A DNA stretch of 64,000 nucleotides from 13-2-20CM-68-14 sp051955535 (GTDB taxonomy: Bacteria; Actinomycetota; Thermoleophilia; Gaiellales; Gaiellaceae), in assembly GCA_051955535.1 (NCBI GenBank), contig JBQCGP010000038.1, positions 1 through 64,000 on the forward strand, in the 5' to 3' direction. Every line of letters starts with the position of its first letter. Position 1 is the first letter of the stretch. The notes under the pieces were generated by a model that did no database searches, had not been told where the DNA came from, and was given only the letters and a program-made list of their open reading frames with translations. A program made the translations under genes and the position numbers. Shown here piece by piece: positions 1 to 10,203 of this stretch.

Positions 1-306
1 GGCGCGATCGAGGCGGCGATCTCGTCGGCCATGTCGCCGTCCATGGCGTAGAGCTCGCGCGCGTCCTCGTAGTCGCGCGTGAGCCGCTCGTAGCGCTCGA
101 GCCGCCTGCTCAGGCGCGCGTGCTCGGCGGAGACGCGCGCCGCGTGCTGCTGGTCGTCCCAGAATCCCGGTGCGCCGAGCTCCTCCTCGAGCTCGGCGAC
201 GCGACGCCTCAGCCCGTCCGGGTCAAAGGTAATCACGGACCCAGGCGAGCTGGGTCCCGATCTCCTCGAGCTGCTGCTCCAGCGGCTGCTGCGTCGTCTC
301 GCTCAT
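1..306 (-). CDS. prfB: Peptide chain release factor 2, N-terminal part, with a +1 programmed frameshift (cut by window edge)
   Basis: RF2 recognises UGA and UAA stop codons. The ATG at 306..304 opens 27 codons ending ...WVRDYL, followed in frame by TGA (225..223). Shifting +1 at CTT TGA C joins this to DPDGLRRRVAELEEELGAPGFWDD, which is the usual start of RF2 after its first helix; about 101 residues are visible before the window ends. Neither frame alone gives a normal RF2 N-terminus. A GTG at 236..234 could start a shorter unshifted product, but it would lose the conserved first helix. The gene lies downstream of secA on the same strand, which is the usual actinobacterial order. Frameshift autoregulation (UGA read poorly when RF2 is scarce) is known for the family; here it is inferred. 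Confidence 0.85.
222..228 (-). promoter_or_regulatory. prfB programmed +1 frameshift site (CTT TGA C)
   Basis: The heptamer CTTTGAC is the classical RF2 slippery site: the ribosome pauses on TGA and the peptidyl-tRNA on CTT slips one base to TTT. It sits at codons 27-28, close to its place in Escherichia coli prfB. The strong Shine-Dalgarno-like stimulator that normally ends 3 nt before CTT is not obvious here (upstream bases are GTCCGTGATTAC), so efficiency may depend on other features. Confidence 0.75.
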
Positions 307-335
307 GGAAGTGATGCTACCGCCCTTCTCCGGAC

Positions 336-407
336 AGGGACTGTCCCCGAACGGGGACTGTCCCAATAAACGGTTGTTGGGACAGACCCCTTCGGGGTCA
401 GTCCCTG
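336..407. repeat. GGGACTGTCCC-type interspersed repeat, copy 1
   Basis: The copy starts AGGGACTGTCCCC, has an inner GGGACTGTCCC...GGGACAGACCCC block with a CGGTTGTTGGG centre, and ends GGTCAGTCCCTG. It is rich in inverted repeats. Related copies lie at 5207-5296, 38064-38096, 38234-38309 and 62829-62875, always between or at the ends of genes. It fills the gap between the secA 3' hairpins and prfB. Confidence 0.85.
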
Positions 408-435
408 CCGAGCAGCGAAGCCAGGCTAGGCCGCC

Positions 436-537
436 GCCGTTCCGGGCTTTGCCCGGGACGGCTCGCTAGCGTCTCATTGAAACGCCTCTAGCCGAAAAGT
501 CGTCATGCCGCGCCGAAGGCGCGGCGGACTTTTCGGC

Positions 538-538
<1 letters not shown>
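436..538 (-). terminator. Two hairpins downstream of secA, probable 3' processing or termination region
   Basis: Directly at the secA stop codon lies a 12-bp perfect inverted repeat (AGCCGAAAAGTC at 490-501, GACTTTTCGGCT at 527-538) enclosing a second perfect stem (GCCGCGCC at 507-514, GGCGCGGC at 518-525). Further downstream of secA is GCCGTTCCGGGC-TTT-GCCCGGGACGGC (436-462). There is no long U run, so intrinsic termination is not certain; mRNA 3'-end protection is equally possible. Confidence 0.6.
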
Positions 539-3234
<2,696 letters not shown>

Positions 3235-3253
3235 GAACCCTCCAGGGTACCGC

Positions 3254-3871
3254 CTACAACGCGGCTACCCGGACCTCCCAGAGATCGGCATCGAGGCGCT
3301 CGGCGTGAACCGCGTAGGCGGGACCGGCCTGGGCCTCGCCGAGGCTCTCGAGCTCGGGGATGCTCCCGAAGGAAGGCATCCCGTCAACCCGCAGCGCGCG
3401 GCCGTCGCTTGTCTGCGTGAGCTCGATCGTGTCTCCGTCCGACTCGAAGCGCACGACCTCGATTTGCATCGCCGAGACGGCCCAGATCCGGTCGGTCTGC
3501 TTGACCGCCTTCGCGCGATACGGCGGCGCGATCTTGGTCTCGACAGCGTTCGCGAGCGGTTCGAGCGCCGCGTCGCCCTCCTCGTCCTCGACGAGGATCG
3601 TCCCGTCCGGAAGGGCGACGAAATCGACCTCGTTGCCCGCAACGTCGGCCGCATCGGCCGTCACGAAGGTGTCCCAGTGACGGGCGCGCGGCGGCAGCCC
3701 TGCGCCGGCGAGCGCGCCTGCGCCGGAGTCGAACTGCTGACGTAAGGCCACGACGGGATCGAGCGGCGCGGGCGGCGACGCCTGGGCGCCCGACTCGGCC
3801 TGCTCGTCTCGAAGGCCGGCCTCTCTGAGCATGCGCTCGTTCAGGGTCTCGCCCCGCCGGAAGAACCGCAT
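3254..3871 (-). CDS. Conserved protein of unknown function between hpf and secA
   Basis: I do not recognise a named family. The 205-residue product begins MRFFRRGETLNERMLREAGL, has a low-complexity stretch rich in Ala, Pro and Gln (about 25-60), then a soluble alpha/beta part with several aspartate-rich turns and a phrase on residues about 75-100 (EVDFVALPDGTILVEDEEGD). No signal peptide, membrane segment or catalytic motif is visible. It starts 10 bp after hpf and ends 19 bp before secA, so it is very likely cotranscribed with both. A role linked to ribosome hibernation or secretion is only a guess from position. Confidence 0.75.
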   Translation of the reverse strand: MRFFRRGETLNERMLREAGLRDEQAESGAQASPPAPLDPVVALRQQFDSGAGALAGAGLPPRARHWDTFVTADAADVAGNEVDFVALPDGTILVEDEEGDAALEPLANAVETKIAPPYRAKAVKQTDRIWAVSAMQIEVVRFESDGDTIELTQTSDGRALRVDGMPSFGSIPELESLGEAQAGPAYAVHAERLDADLWEVRVAAL

Positions 3872-3881
3872 GCTTCAGACC

Positions 3882-4406
3882 CTACTGCGGCTCGATCAGC
3901 CCGTAACCGCCGTGACGGCGGCGGTAGACGATGTTGACCTCGTCCGAGTCGGCGTTGCGGAAGACGAAGAAGTCGTGCCCGACCAGCTCGAGCTGGAGCA
4001 CGGCCTCCTCGGCGGTCATCGGTTTGACTGCGAACTGCTTCGTCCTGACGATCTGCGGCTCTTCGGCCATCGGGATTCCTTCTTCGGGGGCCTGCCGTGA
4101 GGCGCGGCGGCGCCGGCCTCGTTTCTCGCGGTAGCGCGTCACCTGCCGTTCGAGCTTGTCGACGAGCTGATCGATCGACGCGCGCATGTCGTGCGAGCTC
4201 TCGCGGGCCCGGATGACCGGGCCCCTCGTAATGACGGTCGCCTCGGCGACGTGGCTGTCCTTGATGGACGGGTTGTGCTCGGCGGAGAGCTGCAGCTCGA
4301 CCTGCGAATCAGGAAGCTGCCGCTCCAGCCTGCCGAGCCGCTTCTCAGCGTAGGAGCGGAGAGCGTCGGTGACCTCGACTCCGCGGCCCTTCACGCGAAG
4401 CTGCAC
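3882..4406 (-). CDS. hpf: Ribosome hibernation promoting factor, long form
   Basis: This 174-residue protein has the two-part layout of long HPF: an N-terminal beta-alpha-beta domain (about 1-100, MQLRVKGRGVEVTDALRSYAEKR) that blocks the decoding site of the 30S subunit, a basic linker (GRRRRASR), and a C-terminal domain (about 118-174, VRTKQFAVKPMTAEEAVLQLELVGHDFFVFRN) that dimerises ribosomes into 100S particles. The GTG start at 4406 reads as Met. It is first in a likely hpf-unknown-secA unit, downstream of comF. Confidence 0.95.
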   Translation of the reverse strand: MQLRVKGRGVEVTDALRSYAEKRLGRLERQLPDSQVELQLSAEHNPSIKDSHVAEATVITRGPVIRARESSHDMRASIDQLVDKLERQVTRYREKRGRRRRASRQAPEEGIPMAEEPQIVRTKQFAVKPMTAEEAVLQLELVGHDFFVFRNADSDEVNIVYRRRHGGYGLIEPQ

Positions 4407-4434
4407 GACACAGAATCTATCTGACGACCCCTAT

Positions 4435-4492
4435 CGAGAGAAATGCTGATCGCATTTCTCTCGAGCTGGCTTCTCCCGTCGCTGCGCTCGGG
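4435..4492 (+). repeat. Hairpin module of the AAATGC/GCATTT family, reversed copy
   Basis: A perfect 12-bp stem (CGAGAGAAATGC at 4435-4446, GCATTTCTCTCG at 4452-4463, loop TGATC) is followed by CTCCCGTCGCTGCGCTCGGG. The same order (hairpin, then TCGCTNCGCTCGGG) occurs at 58781-58724, 14339-14281 and 6098-6036, there on the minus strand. Here it points the other way to its neighbours and lies between comF and hpf. Confidence 0.75.
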
Positions 4493-4500
4493 AACTTGAA

Positions 4501-5193
4501 TTACCGAATAACTCGAGCGAACGTGACGACATCTACGCGCTTGGCTCCGGCCTTCCGCAGGGCCGACGCGGCCGCATTCGCGGTGGCACCGCTCGTGAAC
4601 ACGTCATCGACGAGGACAACCGAGCGTGGGGCTCGGGCTCTGGCGAAGAAGACGCCGCCGACGTTGCGGCGACGCTCGGCTCGCGAGAGGCCGCGCTGAC
4701 GCTTGGCGGTGCGGCGCCGCAGCGGGACGACGAGCGGCAGCTCCCACTCGCTTGCGAGCCCCTTTGCTAGTTCTCGCGGCGGGTGATGGCCTCGCCTCAA
4801 GCCGCGGTCGGGGTCGGGCGGGACGAACGTGACCGCGTCACTGCGCGGCGGCGGGACGATCTCCACCACGGCGGACACGGCGACCGCGGCGAGTCGGCGT
4901 AGCTCGCGTTCCTTCCAGGCGGCGACGAGCGAGCGCACGGCGTCGTCGTAGTGAACGGCCGAGCGGGCGCTCGCGAACGCCAGGCGCCGCCCAGCGCATT
5001 CGCGGCAGCGGCGCACCGGCCAGGCGGTCGGGAGCCCACAGTGCCCACAGAGCGGCGGCTCGACCCGCGGCAGGCGATCGAGGCACGCGTCACACAGCTG
5101 TGTCCCGCCGCGGCCGCAAACGACGCACCGCTGCGGGAGCAGGAGTTCCAGCACGACTCCACCGTAGGCGGCGTCGTGTTGCGGCTTCGTCAC
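4501..5193 (-). CDS. comF: ComF family phosphoribosyltransferase-like protein
   Basis: ComF proteins pair an N-terminal zinc ribbon with a phosphoribosyltransferase fold and in competent bacteria help take up single-stranded DNA; the role outside competence is unclear. Here Cys pairs appear at CVVCGRGGTQLCDAC, CGHCG and CREC in the first 60 residues, and the PRPP-binding loop VVLVDDVFTSGAT at about 192-204. The length of 230 residues is typical. It starts GTG (5193), immediately after a repeat element, and lies upstream of hpf as in other actinobacteria. No other competence genes are in the window. Confidence 0.9.
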   Translation of the reverse strand: MTKPQHDAAYGGVVLELLLPQRCVVCGRGGTQLCDACLDRLPRVEPPLCGHCGLPTAWPVRRCRECAGRRLAFASARSAVHYDDAVRSLVAAWKERELRRLAAVAVSAVVEIVPPPRSDAVTFVPPDPDRGLRRGHHPPRELAKGLASEWELPLVVPLRRRTAKRQRGLSRAERRRNVGGVFFARARAPRSVVLVDDVFTSGATANAAASALRKAGAKRVDVVTFARVIR

Positions 5194-5206
5194 GAAACTC
5201 GAACTT

Positions 5207-5296
5207 CAGGGACTGTCCCCGAACGGGGACTGTCCCATCAACCGTCTGCGTTGCCTGCCGCGGTTAATGGGACAGACCCCTGCGGGGTCAGTCCCT
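5207..5296. repeat. GGGACTGTCCC-type interspersed repeat, copy 2
   Basis: This copy starts CAGGGACTGTCCCC and ends GGGGTCAGTCCCT, with an altered centre between the inverted arms. Its end overlaps the nucleotidyltransferase gene: the last codons and the TGA stop (5290..5288) come from the repeat. Confidence 0.85.
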
Positions 5297-6031
5297 CAGA
5301 GTTAGCTCGCGGTCTGCTTGCTCCAGCGTCTCCGGCGAGCCGATGTCGTACCAGAGGCCCGGCACCGGCCAGACGTAGACCGGCGTCCGCGTGTGCATCC
5401 ACTCGACCAGTCGTCCGGGCTGGTCGGGGTTGTTGCCCCCGGCGAGGTAGCGGCCGATCAGCGGCAGGCTCGAACGCGGGTAGAAGTAGAGGGCGATGCC
5501 GGCGAGCGTGCTCTGCGGCTCGTCCGGCTTCTCCTCGAACGCGAGCACCCGGCCGTCGCCGGCGGCGGTGATCACGCTGTAGCGCTTGACCGCCTCGAGA
5601 TCGCCGACGTCGTAGACGGCCTCGACCGGCGCCTCCTTCTCGAGGCCTAGCCGGGCGAACTCCTCGAGGCGCGCGCCGTCGAAGATGCTGTCGCCCGCCG
5701 CGACCAGCAGGTCGTCGTCGAGTCCGCGCTCGCCGATGACGAGGTCGAGGTCGCCGATCGCGCCCAGCTTCGTCTCGTCACTCTCGGTGCCGTCGTCGAC
5801 CACCTCGAGCTCGAGCCGGCCGGCCCAGCCGGCCGCGAACTCACGGAAGTGCGGCGCGAACTTCGCGTTCGTGACGACGTAGACGTGCTCGAGGGAGGGA
5901 ATCTCGTCGAGCTGTCCGAGCAGCCGCTCGAGGATCGGGCGTCCCCCGACCTCGAGCAGCGGCTTCGGCGTGTCGAGCGTGAGCGGGTAGAGCCTCGTGG
6001 CGTACCCGGCCGCGAGAACAATTGCCTGCAA
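5288..6031 (-). CDS. Sugar-phosphate nucleotidyltransferase (RmlA/GlmU-like)
   Basis: The enzyme is predicted to transfer NMP from NTP to a sugar-1-phosphate, giving an activated nucleotide sugar. The signature loop LAAGYATRLYPLTLDTPKPLLEVGG begins at residue 6; the Mg-binding and substrate parts include VAAGDSIFD and FEEKPDEP. It is 247 residues, a single catalytic domain without a left-handed beta-helix. A TTG start at 6031 is preceded by GGTAGGA, which lies at the end of the upstream hairpin module. The last codons and stop are supplied by a repeat, so the native C-terminus may have been altered. Substrate specificity cannot be read from the sequence. Confidence 0.88.
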   Translation of the reverse strand: MQAIVLAAGYATRLYPLTLDTPKPLLEVGGRPILERLLGQLDEIPSLEHVYVVTNAKFAPHFREFAAGWAGRLELEVVDDGTESDETKLGAIGDLDLVIGERGLDDDLLVAAGDSIFDGARLEEFARLGLEKEAPVEAVYDVGDLEAVKRYSVITAAGDGRVLAFEEKPDEPQSTLAGIALYFYPRSSLPLIGRYLAGGNNPDQPGRLVEWMHTRTPVYVWPVPGLWYDIGSPETLEQADRELTLRD

Positions 6032-6035
6032 TTCG

Positions 6036-6097
6036 GTCCTACCGAGCGAAGCGAGGGTAGAAACCAGTCATCCGGAAAATGCGCAGCATTTTCCGGA

Positions 6098-6098
<1 letters not shown>
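6036..6098 (-). repeat. Intercistronic hairpin module after ahcY
   Basis: On the minus strand the ahcY TGA runs into a perfect 13-bp stem (arms 6086-6098 and 6070-6082, loop of 3 nt; core GGAAAATGC/GCATTTTCC). It continues as GTTTCTACCCTCGCTTCGCTCGGTAGGA, whose last bases form the ribosome binding site of the next gene. The layout matches the copies after atpC and at the end of the acyl-CoA dehydrogenase gene. Confidence 0.8.
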
Positions 6099-7366
<1,268 letters not shown>

Positions 7367-7386
7367 TCGGTCCTTCCGTCAGAGGT

Positions 7387-7710
7387 TCAGGCGACGAGCA
7401 GCCGCTCGTGCTTGCGCTGCTCCCAGTCGAGGGCGGACAGCTGCGTCCCCGCGAGCCATGTCTGCACCGCAGCCTGCAGGGCAGGCTCGCGCTGGAGCCT
7501 GACCATGAAGGACAGCTCGTCGATGCCGACGCCGAAGCGGCGGCGCAACTCGTTCAGCGAGCGCAGCTGGTTCACCTCGAGCAAGCCGTACTGCCGGTAG
7601 CCGCTCGCGCTGCGTGAGGGGACCACGAGGCCGGCACGCTCCAGGTAGCGCAGCATCCTGGGCGACCAGCCGGTGCGCGCGGCGGCCTGGCCGACGGTCA
7701 GCAGCTCCAT
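7387..7710 (-). CDS. MerR-family transcriptional regulator
   Basis: The N-terminal winged helix-turn-helix (LTVGQAAARTGWSPRMLRYLERAGLVVPSRS..GYRQY) is a clear MerR DNA-binding domain. It is followed by a dimerisation helix and a short C-terminal part without a metal-binding cysteine or a drug-binding domain; 107 residues in all. It lies 20 bp upstream of ahcY and just downstream of a 20-bp-class palindrome (7718-7739), so it probably controls itself and ahcY. The effector is unknown; something of the methyl cycle is a reasonable guess from the context. Confidence 0.88.
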   Translation of the reverse strand: MELLTVGQAAARTGWSPRMLRYLERAGLVVPSRSASGYRQYGLLEVNQLRSLNELRRRFGVGIDELSFMVRLQREPALQAAVQTWLAGTQLSALDWEQRKHERLLVA

Positions 7711-7717
7711 CGGCCAA

Positions 7718-7739
7718 CCTTAACACAGATGTGTCAAGG
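7718..7739 (-). promoter_or_regulatory. Palindrome upstream of merR-ahcY, candidate operator
   Basis: The plus-strand arms CCTTAACACA and TGTGTCAAGG flank GA; 9 of 10 positions pair. On the minus strand one arm contains TTGACA, a possible -35 box, so a bound MerR dimer would sit over the promoter. It starts 7 bp upstream of the merR start codon and overlaps the end of the cupin gene. MerR proteins usually bind such dyads between -35 and -10; no convincing -10 at the right spacing was seen. Confidence 0.55.
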
Positions 7740-8150
7740 AGTGCTAGTGCCCGCGCGACCGTATTCGTCTTCGAGCCGGACGACGTCGTCCAGCTGAGGC
7801 GTCGAGACCTCGAGAATCGTCGTGTCCTCGACGGCGCGGACGCGGTGCACGGTGCCCGGCGGAAAGCGGAACGCAGCGCCGGGGCCAACGACCTCCGCGT
7901 CCAATACGGCTTGCCCCGCCTCGCCGAGCTCGAGCTCTGCGCGCCCCTCGAGCACGTACCAGCTCTCGTCTTTCTCGCGATGGAATTGCAGGCTCAGGGC
8001 CTGACCGGCGCGAACGAACAGCAACTTGCCGGCGTAGCGGTCGGCCTTCGCCCAGATCACTTCGTGACCCCAGGGCTTGTCGACCTTCTCAGGCTGAAAA
8101 GAAAAGCGGTCCAAGGTCTCCAGATTGGGCGACGAGAGCGGCCTCTCCAC
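7734..8150 (-). CDS. Cupin protein of the mannose-6-phosphate isomerase type II family
   Basis: A single cupin barrel of 138 residues. Metal-binding residues are visible in LQFHREKDESWYVLEGRAEL (H..H/E pattern) and FPPGTVHRV. PWGHEVIWAKADRYAGKLLFVRAGQALS resembles the C-terminal isomerase domain of bifunctional mannose-1-phosphate guanylyltransferases. It lies 9 bp after a nucleotidyltransferase, so the pair resembles the two halves of such a bifunctional enzyme as separate genes. Likely sugar-phosphate isomerase or epimerase; the exact substrate is not proven. Confidence 0.85.
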   Translation of the reverse strand: MERPLSSPNLETLDRFSFQPEKVDKPWGHEVIWAKADRYAGKLLFVRAGQALSLQFHREKDESWYVLEGRAELELGEAGQAVLDAEVVGPGAAFRFPPGTVHRVRAVEDTTILEVSTPQLDDVVRLEDEYGRAGTSTP

Positions 8151-8159
8151 CGGCCGACT

Positions 8160-8852
8160 CTACTCCGCCAGCCACTCCGGGTGTAGAGAAACGTACTCCT
8201 CGGCGCGACGAAGGTCCTTCGGCGTGTTGACGGTCAGCCAGACCCCCTCGTGGCGGAAGGCTCCGAGCTTCCCTTCCGCCGCAAGCTCGGGAAACGCGGT
8301 GGTCTCGTGGTCGCCGCGCTCGGGGAACCGCGCCAGCGCCTCCTCGCCGAGCACGTAGACGCCGCAGCTGACCCAGCACTCGATCGTCCCGCCCTCGGAG
8401 AAGCCGCTGACCCGGTCGCCGTCGAGCTCGACGACGCCGAAGGGCGACTTCGGCTTTGCGACCGCAATGGTCGCGGCTACGCCGCCAGAGCGGTGCTGTG
8501 CCAGCAGCGCCGCGAAGTCGAGATCGAGCAGCTCGTCGCCGTTCAGGGCGAAGATGTCGCCGTTCTCGCGCCGCTTTGCCGCCGCGAACCGGATGCCTCC
8601 CCCCCGCCCCAGGCGCTCGGGCTCCTCTGCGATTGCGAGCTCCGGCCCGATCCCGTTCAGGGTCGATGCGAACGACTCGCCCGCGCCGGCATTGCAGCTA
8701 AGGATCACGCGCTCGACGCCGGCACGACCGAGCAACCCGATCTGCCAGGCCGCGAGCGGACGTCCTCCAACCGGTACGAGCGGCTTCGGCAGCCCGCCCG
8801 CGGCGTCGCCGAGGCGTTCGGCCTTGCCGCCGGCCAGGATGATCGCTTCCAC
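8160..8852 (-). CDS. Sugar-1-phosphate nucleotidyltransferase
   Basis: The N-terminal signature LAGGKAERLGDAAGGLPKPLVPVGGRPL and the later NGDELLDLDF (Mg-binding D) mark the NTP transferase fold; 230 residues. It is most like HddC/GmhB-type or mannose-1-phosphate transferases. The GTG start at 8852 has GGAG just upstream and overlaps the TAG stop of the upstream dehydrogenase by one base, so the two are translationally coupled. A cupin isomerase follows. Confidence 0.9.
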   Translation of the reverse strand: MEAIILAGGKAERLGDAAGGLPKPLVPVGGRPLAAWQIGLLGRAGVERVILSCNAGAGESFASTLNGIGPELAIAEEPERLGRGGGIRFAAAKRRENGDIFALNGDELLDLDFAALLAQHRSGGVAATIAVAKPKSPFGVVELDGDRVSGFSEGGTIECWVSCGVYVLGEEALARFPERGDHETTAFPELAAEGKLGAFRHEGVWLTVNTPKDLRRAEEYVSLHPEWLAE

Positions 8853-10198
8853 TACTCCGCTAGTTCCGTATCGCGCTCGGGCGTCTCGGGGAGCGTCGCC
8901 AGCGGCGAGGCGGCGCGTCCGACGCCCTCGTAATCGAAGCCGGCGGCCCGCGTAGCCTCGGGGTCGAGCAGGTTGCGGCCGTCGACGATCAGTGGTCTCC
9001 GCATCGCTTCGCGCACCTCGCCCGAGGCGAGCGAGCGAAACTCGTCCCAGTCGGTGACGATTACCGCCGCGTCGGCGTCGCGAACGGCGTCCAGCGCCGT
9101 CCCACACAGGGTGACGCCGCGGACAAGGTCGCCCGGCTTCGCGACGGGGTCGTAAGCGCGGACGTCTGCTCCCTCGGCGAGCAGCCGTGAGGCGAGCACG
9201 ACCGACGGAGCCTCCCGCATGTCGTCGGTGTCTGCCTTGAAGGCGAGCCCGAGCAGCGCAATGCGCTTGCCGCGGAGCCGCCCGAGGTATTTCTGGAGCT
9301 TGTTGATCACGCGCCGCTTCTGCAGCTCGTTCACCTCGATCACGGCCGACAGGAGCTGGAAGTGATAGCCGGAGTTCGAGGCGAGCTGCTTGAGCGCGTT
9401 CGTGTCTTTCGGAAAACACGACCCCCCATAGCCGACCCCGGCCCTGAGGAAGTGCGGGCCAAGCCGGTGGTCGAGTCCGACGCCCTCGGCGACCTTGACG
9501 ACATCGGCGCCGGTCACCTCGCAGACGTTTGCGATCTCGTTGATGAAGCTGATCCGGGTCGCGAGGAACGCGTTCGCCGCGAGCTTGATCATCTCCGCGG
9601 ACGCGACGTCCGACCGGACGATCGGCGCGTCCATCGTTTCGTAGAGAACCGCGACGCGATCTCCGTCTGCCTCCGCGAACGCGCCGACGACGACGCGGTC
9701 CGGATCCATGAAGTCGCGCACGGCATTTCCCTCGGCGAGGAACTCCGGGTTCGACACGTACCCGATGTGGCTGAGGCCGCGTGTCTCGAGCGCCGCACGC
9801 ACTTTCTCGCCGGTGCCAACGGGGACCGTGCTCTTCATGACGAGGATCGAGCGGCGATCGAGTGGCGGGATTTCGTCGACCACCGTCCAAACGCGGGTGA
9901 GGTCGGCGTCGCCCGAGTAGGTGGGCGGCGTGTCGACGCAGACGAAGACGAGCTCCGCAGCCTCGACCGCTTCCGCCGCGTCCAGCGTGAAGGTCAGCCG
10001 CTCTCGGTTCCGCTCCAGCAGCTCTGAGAGGCCGGGCTCGAAGAACGGCACCTCGCCGCCTTGCAGCCGCTCGACTTTCTCCGGGACGACGTCGCGCACA
10101 GCCACCTCGTGTCCGAGCTGCGCGAAGCACGCCGCGGTGACAAGACCGACCCAGCCCGCGCCGAAGACCGCCAGCGGCTCCCTGCCCTGCGCGTTCAC
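8852..10198 (-). CDS. ugd: UDP-glucose 6-dehydrogenase (nucleotide sugar dehydrogenase)
   Basis: The family oxidises UDP-glucose to UDP-glucuronate with two NAD. The protein (448 residues) has a Rossmann start LAVFGAGWVGLVTAACFAQLGH, the catalytic cysteine in GYGGSCFPKD (C261), the conserved Lys and Asn in IKLAANA (K205, N209), and the C-terminal UDP-binding domain with GLAFKADTDDMREAPS. The product would feed glucuronate-containing glycans; a glucuronyl C5-epimerase-like protein is encoded elsewhere in the window. It starts 5 bp after the LCP gene stop, in one transcription unit with the genes downstream. Confidence 0.93.
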   Translation of the reverse strand: MNAQGREPLAVFGAGWVGLVTAACFAQLGHEVAVRDVVPEKVERLQGGEVPFFEPGLSELLERNRERLTFTLDAAEAVEAAELVFVCVDTPPTYSGDADLTRVWTVVDEIPPLDRRSILVMKSTVPVGTGEKVRAALETRGLSHIGYVSNPEFLAEGNAVRDFMDPDRVVVGAFAEADGDRVAVLYETMDAPIVRSDVASAEMIKLAANAFLATRISFINEIANVCEVTGADVVKVAEGVGLDHRLGPHFLRAGVGYGGSCFPKDTNALKQLASNSGYHFQLLSAVIEVNELQKRRVINKLQKYLGRLRGKRIALLGLAFKADTDDMREAPSVVLASRLLAEGADVRAYDPVAKPGDLVRGVTLCGTALDAVRDADAAVIVTDWDEFRSLASGEVREAMRRPLIVDGRNLLDPEATRAAGFDYEGVGRAASPLATLPETPERDTELAE

Positions 10199-10203
10199 GC
10201 GCT

